Below are positions 1-6,892 of a stretch of DNA of 12,750 nt, piece after piece. The notes below the pieces were generated by a model. It saw only the letters and a list, made by a program, of their open reading frames with translations. It was not told the DNA's origin and did no database searches. The stretch is from Candidatus Rifleibacteriota bacterium. GTDB lineage: Bacteria > UBP17 > UBA6191 > JACPRK01. Made by a program: the position numbers and the translations under genes. Numbering within the stretch: position 1 is the stretch's first letter; every line of letters starts with the position of its first letter. Where the stretch lies: contig JACQZL010000317.1 of assembly GCA_016213865.1 (NCBI GenBank), forward strand, positions 1-12,750, written 5' to 3'.

Positions 1-35
1 CAGCCCATCTGGAGCCCTGCAACGAGCCCTCGCTG

Positions 36-63
36 CCGGCTACCGGCTACCGGCCACCGGCTA
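36..63. repeat. four tandem 7-bp units (CCGGCTA)
   Basis: Four head-to-tail 7-bp units are visible: CCGGCTA, CCGGCTA, CCGGCCA and CCGGCTA. Only the third differs, by one base. The array lies upstream of the tRNA-Leu promoter in sequence where I see no convincing gene. A 7-bp unit changes any reading frame when copies are gained or lost, so this is probably a non-coding, slippage-prone tract. No function is inferred. Confidence 0.8.
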
Positions 64-128
64 CTTGTTCCGGCCTCACTCGGAAAACTACCCACGCGCA
101 GAGCATGCACCCTGCGGCGCATTCTCGC

Positions 129-157
129 TTGACTCCCGGCCACTCGAACGGTATCTT
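129..157 (+). promoter_or_regulatory. sigma-70 promoter of tRNA-Leu
   Basis: A -35 box TTGACT (129-134) is followed after exactly 17 bases by a -10 box TATCTT (152-157). Five of six bases match consensus in the -35 box and four of six in the -10 box, at optimal spacing. Transcription should start near 164-165, about 18 bases before the mature tRNA 5' end at 183. This gives the short leader normally removed by RNase P. The position and strand agree with the tRNA gene. Confidence 0.7.
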
Positions 158-182
158 GAACATCCCCTCGTTGTGTCCGAGT

Positions 183-269
183 GCCGCGGTGGTGGAATTG
201 GTAGACACGCATGTTTGAGGGGCATGTGGGCGCAAGCCCTTGGCAGTTCGAGTCTGCTCCGCGGCACCA
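183..269 (+). tRNA. tRNA-Leu (anticodon GAG), CCA encoded
   Basis: The 87-nt gene folds as a class II tRNA. The acceptor stem GCCGCGG (183-189) pairs with CCGCGGC (259-265), followed by discriminator A266 and an encoded CCA (267-269). The anticodon stem CATGT (210-214) pairs with GCATG (222-226). The loop TTGAGGG places anticodon GAG at 217-219, which reads CUC and CUU leucine codons. A long variable arm (GGGC-GCAA-GCCC) and a T arm GGCAG-TTCGAGT-CTGCT complete the fold. The long variable arm and A73 are leucine identity features. A strong promoter lies immediately upstream. No clear hairpin-plus-T terminator follows; only a loosely T-rich stretch is seen near 350-375. Confidence 0.96.
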
Positions 270-470
270 CTTTATTTATCAGGGGTTTCGGGGTTCGGGG
301 GCCAGTCGCGGGAAGCTCGAGGCACGCACCGAGACAGGCCGCTCTTGGGCTTCTTTCTGTTCAGTTCTTGTTCAGCTCGAGGGCCCGCCACAGTACACAC
401 GCTGGCCGTCAGCGGCGACGATCCGCGCCCCCCCCGGAGGAACGTAGTTGACGCCATCGTTAGCCGGAGG

Positions 471-737
471 TCAGCTCTCCTTGCGCCGGAGCTTCACGGC
501 GCGGATGGCGTCCTTGAGCTGGCGCAGGGTGAGGCCGAGGTGCACGGCACAGCTCGAGATGACGGCTTCGCCCACTTCGGGGTCGTAGTCGACCGGCAAG
601 GCAAAGAGCGTCTCGTGCCTTTCGGGCTGACCGAAAACGGAGAGCCGGAAATAGGGGTCGTCCTGGGTCGGCGGCCGGATCGTGACGCCCACCTTCTGCA
701 GGGCTTCAAGGAACAGTCCGCGTTGACAGCGCCTCAA
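471..737 (-). CDS. small protein with HicA-like outline, second gene of a hicBA-like pair
   Basis: This is an 88-residue protein that I do not firmly recognise. The start is TTG at 737. An in-frame TAG lies just upstream, and GGAGG sits nine bases before the TTG, so this start is well supported. It overlaps the end of the upstream HicB-like gene by 32 bases, which suggests translational coupling. The outline resembles HicA toxins. There is a first helix with LFLEALQKVGVTI (residues 8-20), a strand region YFRLSVF (29-35), a strand ending in PVDYDPEVGEA (49-59), and a final helix LTLRQLKDAI (69-78). The corresponding HicA segments end in a PGTL-type turn and a C-terminal helix. The GSHH-type motif carrying the catalytic histidine is absent; TQDDPYF stands in its place. 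It could be an inactive HicA relative or an unrelated small protein. That it is a gene is moderately sure; its family is weakly supported. Confidence 0.5.
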   Translation of the reverse strand: MRRCQRGLFLEALQKVGVTIRPPTQDDPYFRLSVFGQPERHETLFALPVDYDPEVGEAVISSCAVHLGLTLRQLKDAIRAVKLRRKES

Positions 738-1170
738 CGATCCGGGCCTCCGCCCCTATCCGATACAGAGGCCAGGCTGCAGTGGTTTCCCTCTGCTTCG
801 GTGGCCGTTGACGGACCTGGAACACACCGACGGGACGTCCCCGGTAAAAGTCGTCCCAGAACTGCTGAGGAGATGGGTTGTTGAGCCGGTGAAACTCGCC
901 CTTCCTGGCGATGCAGTCCAGAAACGCGGTGAGCGTCTGGGCCATAACCTGCTCAGCTTCCTCCAGGTCCTTGCCCTGGACGATGATGGAGTGGTCGAGG
1001 CAGATGCCGCAGAAGATGCCGTCACGTCCCTTGGAAAACAGGATATGTCCCGTGAAATCCGTCCCCAGGATGCCGGGCCGCTGGACCCAGAGGTCGATGG
1101 ACCTGCGGGGTGCCGGCGTTCCGGCGCTGGCGAGAGAGTCTCTGGTTCCCTTGCGCATCGACTCCAGCAT
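706..1170 (-). CDS. HicB-like protein (predicted antitoxin/regulator)
   Basis: The protein is 154 residues from ATG at 1170, where GGAG lies seven bases upstream. An ATG four codons later (1158) is possible, but its GGAG is only three bases away. Residues about 40-95 match the HicB-like antitoxin fold: a strand FTGHILFSKG, then the signature-like DGIFCGICLDHSIIVQGK, followed by helix DLEEAEQVMAQTLTAFLDCI. HicB proteins of this kind bind and neutralise HicA RNases and often repress their own operon. Here there is a 55-residue polar C-terminal tail ending in VEALSTRTVP and no obvious DNA-binding helix-turn-helix. The tail overlaps the next gene. The order HicB-first is the less common hicBA arrangement. 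Some HicB-like proteins occur outside toxin systems, so the regulatory role is inferred. Confidence 0.6.
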   Translation of the reverse strand: MLESMRKGTRDSLASAGTPAPRRSIDLWVQRPGILGTDFTGHILFSKGRDGIFCGICLDHSIIVQGKDLEEAEQVMAQTLTAFLDCIARKGEFHRLNNPSPQQFWDDFYRGRPVGVFQVRQRPPKQRETTAAWPLYRIGAEARIVEALSTRTVP

Positions 1171-1244
1171 ACAGCGACTCCAGACCCGCAGGCAAGACGG
1201 CCAGCTCGGACGGGTGCGCTCCCGGTTCATGGGTGAAACTGCTA

Positions 1245-1266
1245 GGGCCGGCCTCCGTGCCGGCCC
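1245..1266. repeat. REP-like hairpin, copy 1
   Basis: GGGCCGGC (1245-1252) pairs perfectly with GCCGGCCC (1259-1266) around the six-base loop CTCCGT. A relative with 19 of 22 identical bases occurs at 7334-7355, inside the NtrC-type regulator gene. That recurrence makes a dispersed repetitive palindrome more likely than a one-off terminator. No T-tract follows on either strand. It lies 75 bases upstream of the HicB-like start, so it could also affect that transcript. Confidence 0.6.
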
Positions 1267-1381
1267 AGGAAACCGCGCCAAGACTGGCGAGTCCGGAAAC
1301 CGGCCAGCGGCGGGGGTAGCTTTTCTCTTCCGGCTGGCGAGGCGGGCAACTGAGGATGCAGTGCTGACGCGGATCTGGCGT

Positions 1382-1398
1382 CTGGTATCGGAATTGCT
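1382..1398 (+). promoter_or_regulatory. candidate sigma-54 (-24/-12) promoter
   Basis: The sequence CTGGTAT-CGGAA-TTGCT places GG at 1384-1385 and GC at 1396-1397, with exactly ten bases between them. The -12 block TTGCT is perfect. The -24 block reads TGGTAT instead of TGGCAC. The element faces the radical SAM gene and predicts a transcript starting near 1409, leaving a leader of about 90 bases. Activation would need an NtrC-type protein, and one is encoded at 6893-8350. A single short match in GC-rich DNA can arise by chance. Confidence 0.4.
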
Positions 1399-1500
1399 CG
1401 GCCTCGGACGCGCCAGAGGCCGCGGGCCGCTCGCGCATGCTCGTTTCCCGCTCACAACCCCTTGCATCCAGGGCTGTCTTGAAGACACCCTGCTCTCCGG

Positions 1501-2949
1501 ATGAAGAAGCGCCGAATCCTCCTTCTGCGTGCAGGCCTCCCCAGCGGACGCTCCAAGTTCCTGGTCCTGCGCTCGGTCTGCCCTCCGCTGGGCCTGATCT
1601 ACCTCGCCGCGGCCGTGCGCCGGCAGTTTCCGGATGAATTCGAGCTCCGCGTGCTCGACCCGGGGCTCGACCGCTTGCCGCTCGAGGAGGTCGTCGCCGT
1701 CATGCGGCAAGAGGCCCCGGAGATCGTGGGCATCAGCGCGATGGCCACCGAGGTGCGCGACGTCAACACGCTGGCGCGCGCGGCCCGCGAAGCCCTGCCC
1801 GGCGTCCGGGTCGTCGTGGGAGGCCCCTGCACCCAGACAGTGGCCGCATCCCTGGCGGCCAACCCCGACGTCGACTGCTGCGTCATCGGTGAGGGCGAAG
1901 CGACTTTCGTCGAACTGGTGCCGCTGCTGCTGGCCGGCTCGGGGCTTCAGGACGTGAAGGGCATCTGCTTTCGTACCGCCGCGGGCGAGGTGGTCACGAC
2001 CCAGCCGCGGCCCCCCATCGAATTCCTCGATTCGCTGTCGCCCCCGGCCTGGGACCTGATCGACCTCGCGGCCTACTCCGAGCGCGCCGTCAGCATGAAC
2101 TACGGCCTGCTGGCCGCCCGGCCCTACGCGCCGATCTTCACGAGCCGCGGCTGCCCGTATCGCTGCACGTATTGCCACGGCGTCTTCGGCAAGAAGGCCC
2201 GATTCCGCAGCCCAACCAGCGTGCTGGCCGAGATGGCCCTGCTCGTCGAGCGCCACGGCGTGCGCGAGTTCCACATCTACGACGACATCTTCAATCTGGA
2301 CGCAGCCCGTGCCGCCGAGATCCTCGACGGCATCGCGCAGGCGGGATGGAACGTGAAGCTGGCCTTCCCGAACGGCGTGCGCGGAGACCTGCTGACGGCC
2401 GACCTCCTGGCCCGTTTCCGCAGGGCCGGGACCTACCTGATGTGCTTCGCGGTGGAGACGGCCAGCGACCGGCTGCAGAGGCTCGTGAAGAAGAACCTCG
2501 ACCTGGACAAAGTCCGCGAGAACATCTCGCTGGCTCGGCGCGAGGGGATCATCCCTCTCGGGTTCTTCATGCTGGGCTTTCCGACCGAGACGGTCGAGGA
2601 GCTGCAATCGACGATCGACTGGGCCTGCCAGTCGGACCTCTTGCGCGCGTTCTTCTTCAACGTCGTGCCGTACCGAGGCACCGAGATCGCCGACCTGGCC
2701 CGGGACCTCCACCCTCGATTCGACTTCGATCCGACGAGGCACTATCACCAGGACGGCGCGTACTTCAGGGAGGCAACGGGCGTCGACCTCGCCTCGTACC
2801 AGCGGCGGGCGTATCTGCGCTTCTATCTCGACCTGGGTCGCATCGTGGCGATCATGCGCACGCATCCCGCCAAGCGCGGCATCCCCGGCCGGTTGTGGCG
2901 CTACCTGATGTTCGCGCTGCCCGGCGCTGAACGGTACATCGAAGCCTGA
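1501..2949 (+). CDS. B12-binding-type radical SAM protein
   Basis: This 482-residue protein has the two-domain layout of cobalamin-binding radical SAM enzymes. Residues about 20-170 form the Rossmann-like B12-binding domain, including PPLGLIYLAAAVR, VVVGGP and the GEGE turn (130-133). The usual DxHxxG cobalt-ligating motif is not seen, so cobalamin may bind without a histidine ligand or not at all. The radical SAM domain follows with RGCPYRCTYC, giving C218, C222 and C225 (CX3CX2C) as ligands of the [4Fe-4S] cluster that cleaves S-adenosylmethionine. Further barrel features are DDIFN, FAVET (the ET strand) and GFFMLGFP. The family includes methyltransferases and ring-forming enzymes on lipids, natural products and tetrapyrroles. 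Substrate cannot be read from the sequence. The ATG has no good Shine-Dalgarno sequence. The gene appears to be single, with a divergent neighbour and a 136-base gap before the next gene. Confidence 0.9.
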   Translation: MKKRRILLLRAGLPSGRSKFLVLRSVCPPLGLIYLAAAVRRQFPDEFELRVLDPGLDRLPLEEVVAVMRQEAPEIVGISAMATEVRDVNTLARAAREALPGVRVVVGGPCTQTVAASLAANPDVDCCVIGEGEATFVELVPLLLAGSGLQDVKGICFRTAAGEVVTTQPRPPIEFLDSLSPPAWDLIDLAAYSERAVSMNYGLLAARPYAPIFTSRGCPYRCTYCHGVFGKKARFRSPTSVLAEMALLVERHGVREFHIYDDIFNLDAARAAEILDGIAQAGWNVKLAFPNGVRGDLLTADLLARFRRAGTYLMCFAVETASDRLQRLVKKNLDLDKVRENISLARREGIIPLGFFMLGFPTETVEELQSTIDWACQSDLLRAFFFNVVPYRGTEIADLARDLHPRFDFDPTRHYHQDGAYFREATGVDLASYQRRAYLRFYLDLGRIVAIMRTHPAKRGIPGRLWRYLMFALPGAERYIEA

Positions 2950-3085
2950 GCTGCCACGAGCGGGTCTCGCCGCTCCGGCACCTGCAGTGAGCCGAGGCTC
3001 CAGGCAACTTCGGACGCATCCACTCGTGGAACGTCGGCCGGATCCGAGGTACCCTGCACTCGGCGGACACCCTTGCGGGGTACCC

Positions 3086-4162
3086 ATGATTTCCTGGAAA
3101 CAGATCGACGAGGTCCTGGACAAGACCATCACCGAGGCGCTCGAGACGTCCTTTGCCTCCGTGGGCGAGGAGGAGCTCGACGTCCGCCGGCGCATCCAGG
3201 AGGGGCTCTCGAAGGGACGCGATCAGATCGCCGACGAGATCGTCGCCGAATCGGCCAAGCGCACCGCCTGGATAGGCGGCGGCGCGGCGCTGCCCGACGT
3301 CTTCGCGTTCGGCGGCTGGACCGTGATGGTGGCGAGTCTGGCCGGCGACTTTGCGCTCAGCCTCCGGGAGGATCTGGCGATGCTCAACCGCCTGGCCTAC
3401 CTGTACGGCCACGACCGCACGCGGGAGACCCGCAAGCGCGAGGCGCTGGGGCTATTCGCGGCCGTGCGTGCCGGACTCCCGCCCGAGCGGCCGGGTTCGA
3501 CCTCCGAGCTGGCCAGACTGATTGCCACCATGGGTATGAAGCACATGGCCAAGAGGATGCTGCTCTCCGTGGGGCGCAAGTTCTTCGAGAAGAAGCTCGT
3601 GGCGTTCATCCCGGGTCTCGGCATCGCCCTCTCGGGAGGGGTCAACTACTACTCGACGCGAGCGCTGGGGGACTACGCCAAGAACTACTACAAGACGCTC
3701 GCGAGCGTCCCCGCGGAGGTCGAGGCCCGCGAGCGCCATCTGCACGTCGTCCAGGAGTGCGCGATCCGCACCATGATCGCCATGGCCAAGATCGACGGCC
3801 CTCCGCCACGGGAAGAGCTGGCCCTGGTCGAGGACCGGATGGTGATGTACGGATACTCGCCGGACCTGCAGGACGCCTATCGCCGATGCCTGCGCGAGCC
3901 GGACGTCCACGAGCCACCGTCGGTGGACGACCTGCGCTCGCTCGACCCCGAGGAGCGCCAGGCCCTGCTCCTGGACGTCGTGACGGTGATGCTGGCCGAC
4001 GGCGAAACCGTCCCCGGCGAGCGCCAGTACCTCGACTTCCTGCGAAAGCTTTTGGGCGTGGACGAAGCGGCCATCGCCGCCCTCGAACGCCGGGCAGCCG
4101 AGCATCTCGCAGAGGAAGAAGCCACTGCAGGCGACGACGGCCTTCTGTCCTCTCGAGGTTGA
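3086..4162 (+). CDS. EcsC-like protein with C-terminal TerB-like domain
   Basis: The predicted protein has 358 residues. I start at ATG 3086 rather than the upstream in-frame GTG at 2987. The first 33 residues that GTG would add look non-coding, and a weak GCGGGG lies five bases before the ATG. Residues about 1-210 resemble EcsC-family proteins. There is a Gly/Ala-rich segment IGGGAALPDVFAFGGWTVMV, then the diagnostic run GRKFFEKKLVAFIPGLGIA leading into NYYSTRALGDYAKNYY. Residues about 222-340 resemble the helical TerB/DjlA-type domain, with acidic turns MAKIDG and VMLADGE. EcsC-type proteins are thought to act at the membrane, and TerB domains bind metal ions in tellurite-stress-type modules, but their biochemical role is poorly known. 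The hydrophobic stretches are short and could be amphipathic rather than membrane-spanning. No partner ter gene is present. The function is unknown. Confidence 0.78.
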   Translation: MISWKQIDEVLDKTITEALETSFASVGEEELDVRRRIQEGLSKGRDQIADEIVAESAKRTAWIGGGAALPDVFAFGGWTVMVASLAGDFALSLREDLAMLNRLAYLYGHDRTRETRKREALGLFAAVRAGLPPERPGSTSELARLIATMGMKHMAKRMLLSVGRKFFEKKLVAFIPGLGIALSGGVNYYSTRALGDYAKNYYKTLASVPAEVEARERHLHVVQECAIRTMIAMAKIDGPPPREELALVEDRMVMYGYSPDLQDAYRRCLREPDVHEPPSVDDLRSLDPEERQALLLDVVTVMLADGETVPGERQYLDFLRKLLGVDEAAIAALERRAAEHLAEEEATAGDDGLLSSRG

Positions 4163-4313
4163 GATCAGATAATCTGCAAGAGGGTGAAGCGAGGTTCGTC
4201 TGAAGGAATGCAGATGTGCCCGTCGCGTGCAACCTCGCCGGCGGCGGGTCTTCCGTGCAATCGAACGCTGCTCGTTTCGGGGCGGTTGGATGAGCAATTC
4301 GGAGGTCTTTCGG

Positions 4314-6605
4314 ATGGTCCGTATTCTGGTCGTGGAGGACAGCCCGACGCAGGCGTGCGAGCTGGCGGCGATCCTTCGCGAGGAGGGTTTCGAGGTCTCG
4401 CTCGCTTCCAGCGGCGAGCAAGGTTTTGCCCTGGCCACGGCAATGGAGCCCCACCTGGTCCTTTCGGACGTCGTCATGCCCGGCATCTCGGGTTACGAGC
4501 TCTGCTCCCGACTGAAAGAACAGCCGGCAACGGGCGCGATTCCGGTCATCCTGTTGACGACCCTGCGAAGCCCGCTGGACGTCCTCGCGGGGCTCGAATG
4601 CGGCGCCGACAACTTCATCACGAAGCCCTACGAGCCCGAGTATCTCGTTGCCCGGGTGCGCCGCATCCTCGAGGCCAAGCGCGTCGAAAAGGAGAGCAAG
4701 GTCAAGTTCGGCATCGAGATGCACTTCATGGGCCGGACCTTCCAGATCAACTCCGACAAGGAGGAGATCCTCAGCCTGCTCGTCTCGACGGTCGAGGAGG
4801 TTGTCCGCACCAACCGCTATCTGGAGAAGAGCCAGTTGGAGCTGGCCGACGCCAACGCCCGGATCGAGGGCTACGCCCGGTTGCTCAACGAGCAACTCCA
4901 GTCGGTGGCTCAAACGCTCTCGGCCTTCCTCGCCGGCGGCAGTTGGTCCCAGGCAAGCGCCTACCTGACGCAGTGCGCCCGCAAGCAGACCGGGGCGCAG
5001 TGCAGTTGCCTCGGCGCCGTGCTGGACGGGCCACGTCTGCGGGTCTTCGCCGTCGACGAGGGACCGTGCGTCGAGGCCGCGCATGCCGGGGCGCCCGACG
5101 CGCTCCGGCCCAGGCTCGATCATGGCACCCACGCCGATCTGGGCCCGCCCGGGCCAGCAATCCTGCAGGTCCTCTCGAGCCGCCGGGCCGTCCTCTCGAA
5201 CGACGCGCAGGCTCAGTTCGTCCCGGCCGTCGCGTGGGCCGGGGGGCCGGCCTTCGAAAACTTCCTCGGGGTCCCCATCTTCTCGGGCGAGGCAGCCGTT
5301 GGCGTGCTCTTCACGGCCAACCGGCCGGGAGGCTTCGACGACACGCACCGGGCCCGGCTCGAGGTCCTCGCCCAGACGGCCGGCGTCCTCTACGAGAGCG
5401 CCTTGCGGCACGAACGGGAGGCTCTGCTCCAGCAGCAGTTGCGCCAGTCGCAGAAGATGGAAGCGATTGGAGCGCTGGCCGGCGGGGTGGCTCACGACTT
5501 CAATAACCTGCTGACGGTCATCGCCGGAAACGCCGAGTTCGTGCTCGAATCCGCCCAGCCGGACAGCCAGATCTACCGAGACGTCGAGGCCATCCGCGCG
5601 GCCGCGTCGAAAGCCTCGGCGCTGACCAAGCGCCTCCTGCTCTTCAGCCGCCGCAGCCAGCAGGTCGAGCTCGACCGAGTGGACCTGAATGGAGTGGTGA
5701 ACGACATGGTCCCGATGCTGCGCCGCCTGATTGGCGAGGATATCGACCTTCACACCGTGCTCGACGAGGCGGAAGGCGCCATCCAGGGAGATGCCAACGG
5801 GCTGGGCCAGGTGATCATGAACCTGGTCGTCAACGCCCGCGACGCCATGCCGCGCGGTGGAGTGCTGACGCTCGAGACTCGGAGGGTCGAGCTGAGCCAG
5901 GAGTACGCGCAGTCCCACGTGGGCTGCACCGCGGGCAAGCACCTGATGCTGGCCGTGAGCGACACGGGCCACGGGATGGACGCCGAGACCCGGAGCCGGA
6001 TCTTCGAGCCCTTCTTCACGACCAAGGAGGCAGGCAAGGGGACCGGCCTGGGGCTGGCCGTGGTCTACGGCATCGTCAACCAGTGCGGAGGACGCCTGGA
6101 GGTGTACAGCGAGCCGGGACTGGGCGCCGTCTTCAAGGCGTACTTCCCGCTGCTCGCGGAATCGGCCGCCACCAAGGAGGCCCCGAGACCGGAGCCGATC
6201 CCACTGGGCTGCGAAACAGTGCTGGTGGTCGAGGACGACGACTCCTTGCGCACCCTGACGGTCAAGTCGCTTCACCGCTACGGTTACACGGTCATCGAGG
6301 CCCGCGGCGCCGAGGAGGCCCTGGCCTGGGCCACGGGCACCCAGCCACGCATCGACGTCCTGCTGACCGACGTGGTGATGCCGCACACGGGCGGTCCCCA
6401 GCTCGCGGCTCGCCTCGCCGAGCATCGCCCGGGCGTGAAGGTCATCTTCATGTCGGGCTACAGCGAGGGCATGATGAGCCGCAACGGCACCGTCCATGCC
6501 GGCGGGCATTTCCTGTCCAAGCCGTTCACGCCCGAGAGCCTGGCCCGAAAGGTCCGTCAGGTGCTCGATGGCCCGAATCCGGCACCACCCGCCGCCGACC
6601 CGTAG
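4314..6605 (+). CDS. hybrid histidine kinase, REC-GAF-HisKA-HATPase-REC
   Basis: The protein has 763 residues from ATG 4314, which follows GGAGG by eight bases and opens directly into the receiver fold. An ATG at 4290 and a GTG at 4227 are weaker starts. Residues 1-120 are a receiver (E8-D9, phospho-acceptor D52, K104). Residues 120-200 look coiled-coil. Residues about 200-365 resemble a GAF sensor domain. H394 in [11 protein letters not shown] is the autophosphorylated histidine. The ATP-binding domain has an N box (N503, N507), DTGHGM (550-555), FEPFFTTK (564-571) and GTGLGL (576-581). A second receiver follows (D640-D642, D686, K736). No membrane segment is evident, so it is a cytosolic sensor of an unknown signal. 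HDFNN-type kinases are often paired with NtrC-type regulators, and one lies 287 bases downstream on the same strand. A possible -10, GATAAT at 4168-4173, has no clear -35. Confidence 0.93.
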   Translation: MVRILVVEDSPTQACELAAILREEGFEVSLASSGEQGFALATAMEPHLVLSDVVMPGISGYELCSRLKEQPATGAIPVILLTTLRSPLDVLAGLECGADNFITKPYEPEYLVARVRRILEAKRVEKESKVKFGIEMHFMGRTFQINSDKEEILSLLVSTVEEVVRTNRYLEKSQLELADANARIEGYARLLNEQLQSVAQTLSAFLAGGSWSQASAYLTQCARKQTGAQCSCLGAVLDGPRLRVFAVDEGPCVEAAHAGAPDALRPRLDHGTHADLGPPGPAILQVLSSRRAVLSNDAQAQFVPAVAWAGGPAFENFLGVPIFSGEAAVGVLFTANRPGGFDDTHRARLEVLAQTAGVLYESALRHEREALLQQQLRQSQKMEAIGALAGGVAHDFNNLLTVIAGNAEFVLESAQPDSQIYRDVEAIRAAASKASALTKRLLLFSRRSQQVELDRVDLNGVVNDMVPMLRRLIGEDIDLHTVLDEAEGAIQGDANGLGQVIMNLVVNARDAMPRGGVLTLETRRVELSQEYAQSHVGCTAGKHLMLAVSDTGHGMDAETRSRIFEPFFTTKEAGKGTGLGLAVVYGIVNQCGGRLEVYSEPGLGAVFKAYFPLLAESAATKEAPRPEPIPLGCETVLVVEDDDSLRTLTVKSLHRYGYTVIEARGAEEALAWATGTQPRIDVLLTDVVMPHTGGPQLAARLAEHRPGVKVIFMSGYSEGMMSRNGTVHAGGHFLSKPFTPESLARKVRQVLDGPNPAPPAADP

Positions 6606-6661
6606 ACAGTCCGCGGGTCGAGATGCCAAACACCGGCACCGACTCAACCTGAGGGGTGAAT

Positions 6662-6702
6662 CCGCCCAGTCGGACGTCGCTCCAAGAGATGTGGCGAGGG
6701 CG
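6662..6702 (+). repeat. 41-bp dispersed repeat, copy 1
   Basis: These 41 bases match 10126-10166 in the same orientation at 34 of 41 positions. The shared core runs from CCGC-CAGTCGG through CCAAGAGA to GTGGCG. The copy lies in the 287-base gap between the hybrid kinase and the NtrC-type regulator; its partner lies upstream of the thioesterase. Neither overlaps an annotated gene, and neither is a clear hairpin. It could be an interspersed repeat or a shared regulatory site. Confidence 0.6.
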
Positions 6703-6799
6703 CACCTTCGTGTCCTGATGGTCTATCCCTGCTTCGGTTGCCGATGGGTGAGCGTCGCCCCCCGCCCGAATAGGGGGCCCCATGGTGCCCGCCAGCGGC

Positions 6800-6805
6800 T
6801 ATAAT
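6800..6805 (+). promoter_or_regulatory. candidate -10 box (TATAAT) for the NtrC-type regulator
   Basis: A perfect TATAAT stands out in otherwise very GC-rich sequence, 88 bases before the regulator's ATG. There is no recognisable -35 box 16-18 bases upstream; that stretch is GGGCCCC-like. A promoter here would need activation or a different sigma factor, or the match may be chance. It would allow expression of the regulator independently of the kinase gene. Confidence 0.4.
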
Positions 6806-6892
6806 GTCATGAGGCGCATCTTGTGGGGCGGAGGTGCGTCCCATGAACAGACTCGCTGTGCAACTCCAAGAAGGCAGGGACAAAGGTTCTCG

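Larger units (their letters stand above)
1171..1500. other. divergent intergenic region
   Basis: These 330 bases separate the minus-strand HicB-like gene from the plus-strand radical SAM gene, so they must hold both promoters. I see a perfect 8-bp hairpin at 1245-1266 and a sigma-54-type -24/-12 element at 1382-1398. A short direct repeat CTGGCGAG also occurs twice, within about 1285-1340. No convincing short gene and no clear sigma-70 promoter for the HicB-like gene was found. Confidence 0.6.

Noticed and set aside
183..269. tRNA-Leu as the attachment site of an integrated element
   Set aside because: No second copy of the tRNA 3' end and no integrase gene is present in the window.
428..435. 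run of eight C bases as a phase-variation tract
   Set aside because: It lies in non-coding sequence between the tRNA and the minus-strand gene pair and is not in any supported gene or promoter spacer.
706..3195. 829-codon open frame on the minus strand, antisense to the radical SAM gene
   Set aside because: Only its last 150 or so codons look like a protein (the HicB-like gene). The rest is low-complexity Arg/Ala/Gly/Asp sequence typical of antisense frames in GC-rich genes.
3642..6647. 1001-codon open frame antisense to the hybrid kinase
   Set aside because: The plus strand encodes a complete multidomain kinase with all motifs. The antisense frame has no recognisable domain and the composition of a GC-bias artefact.
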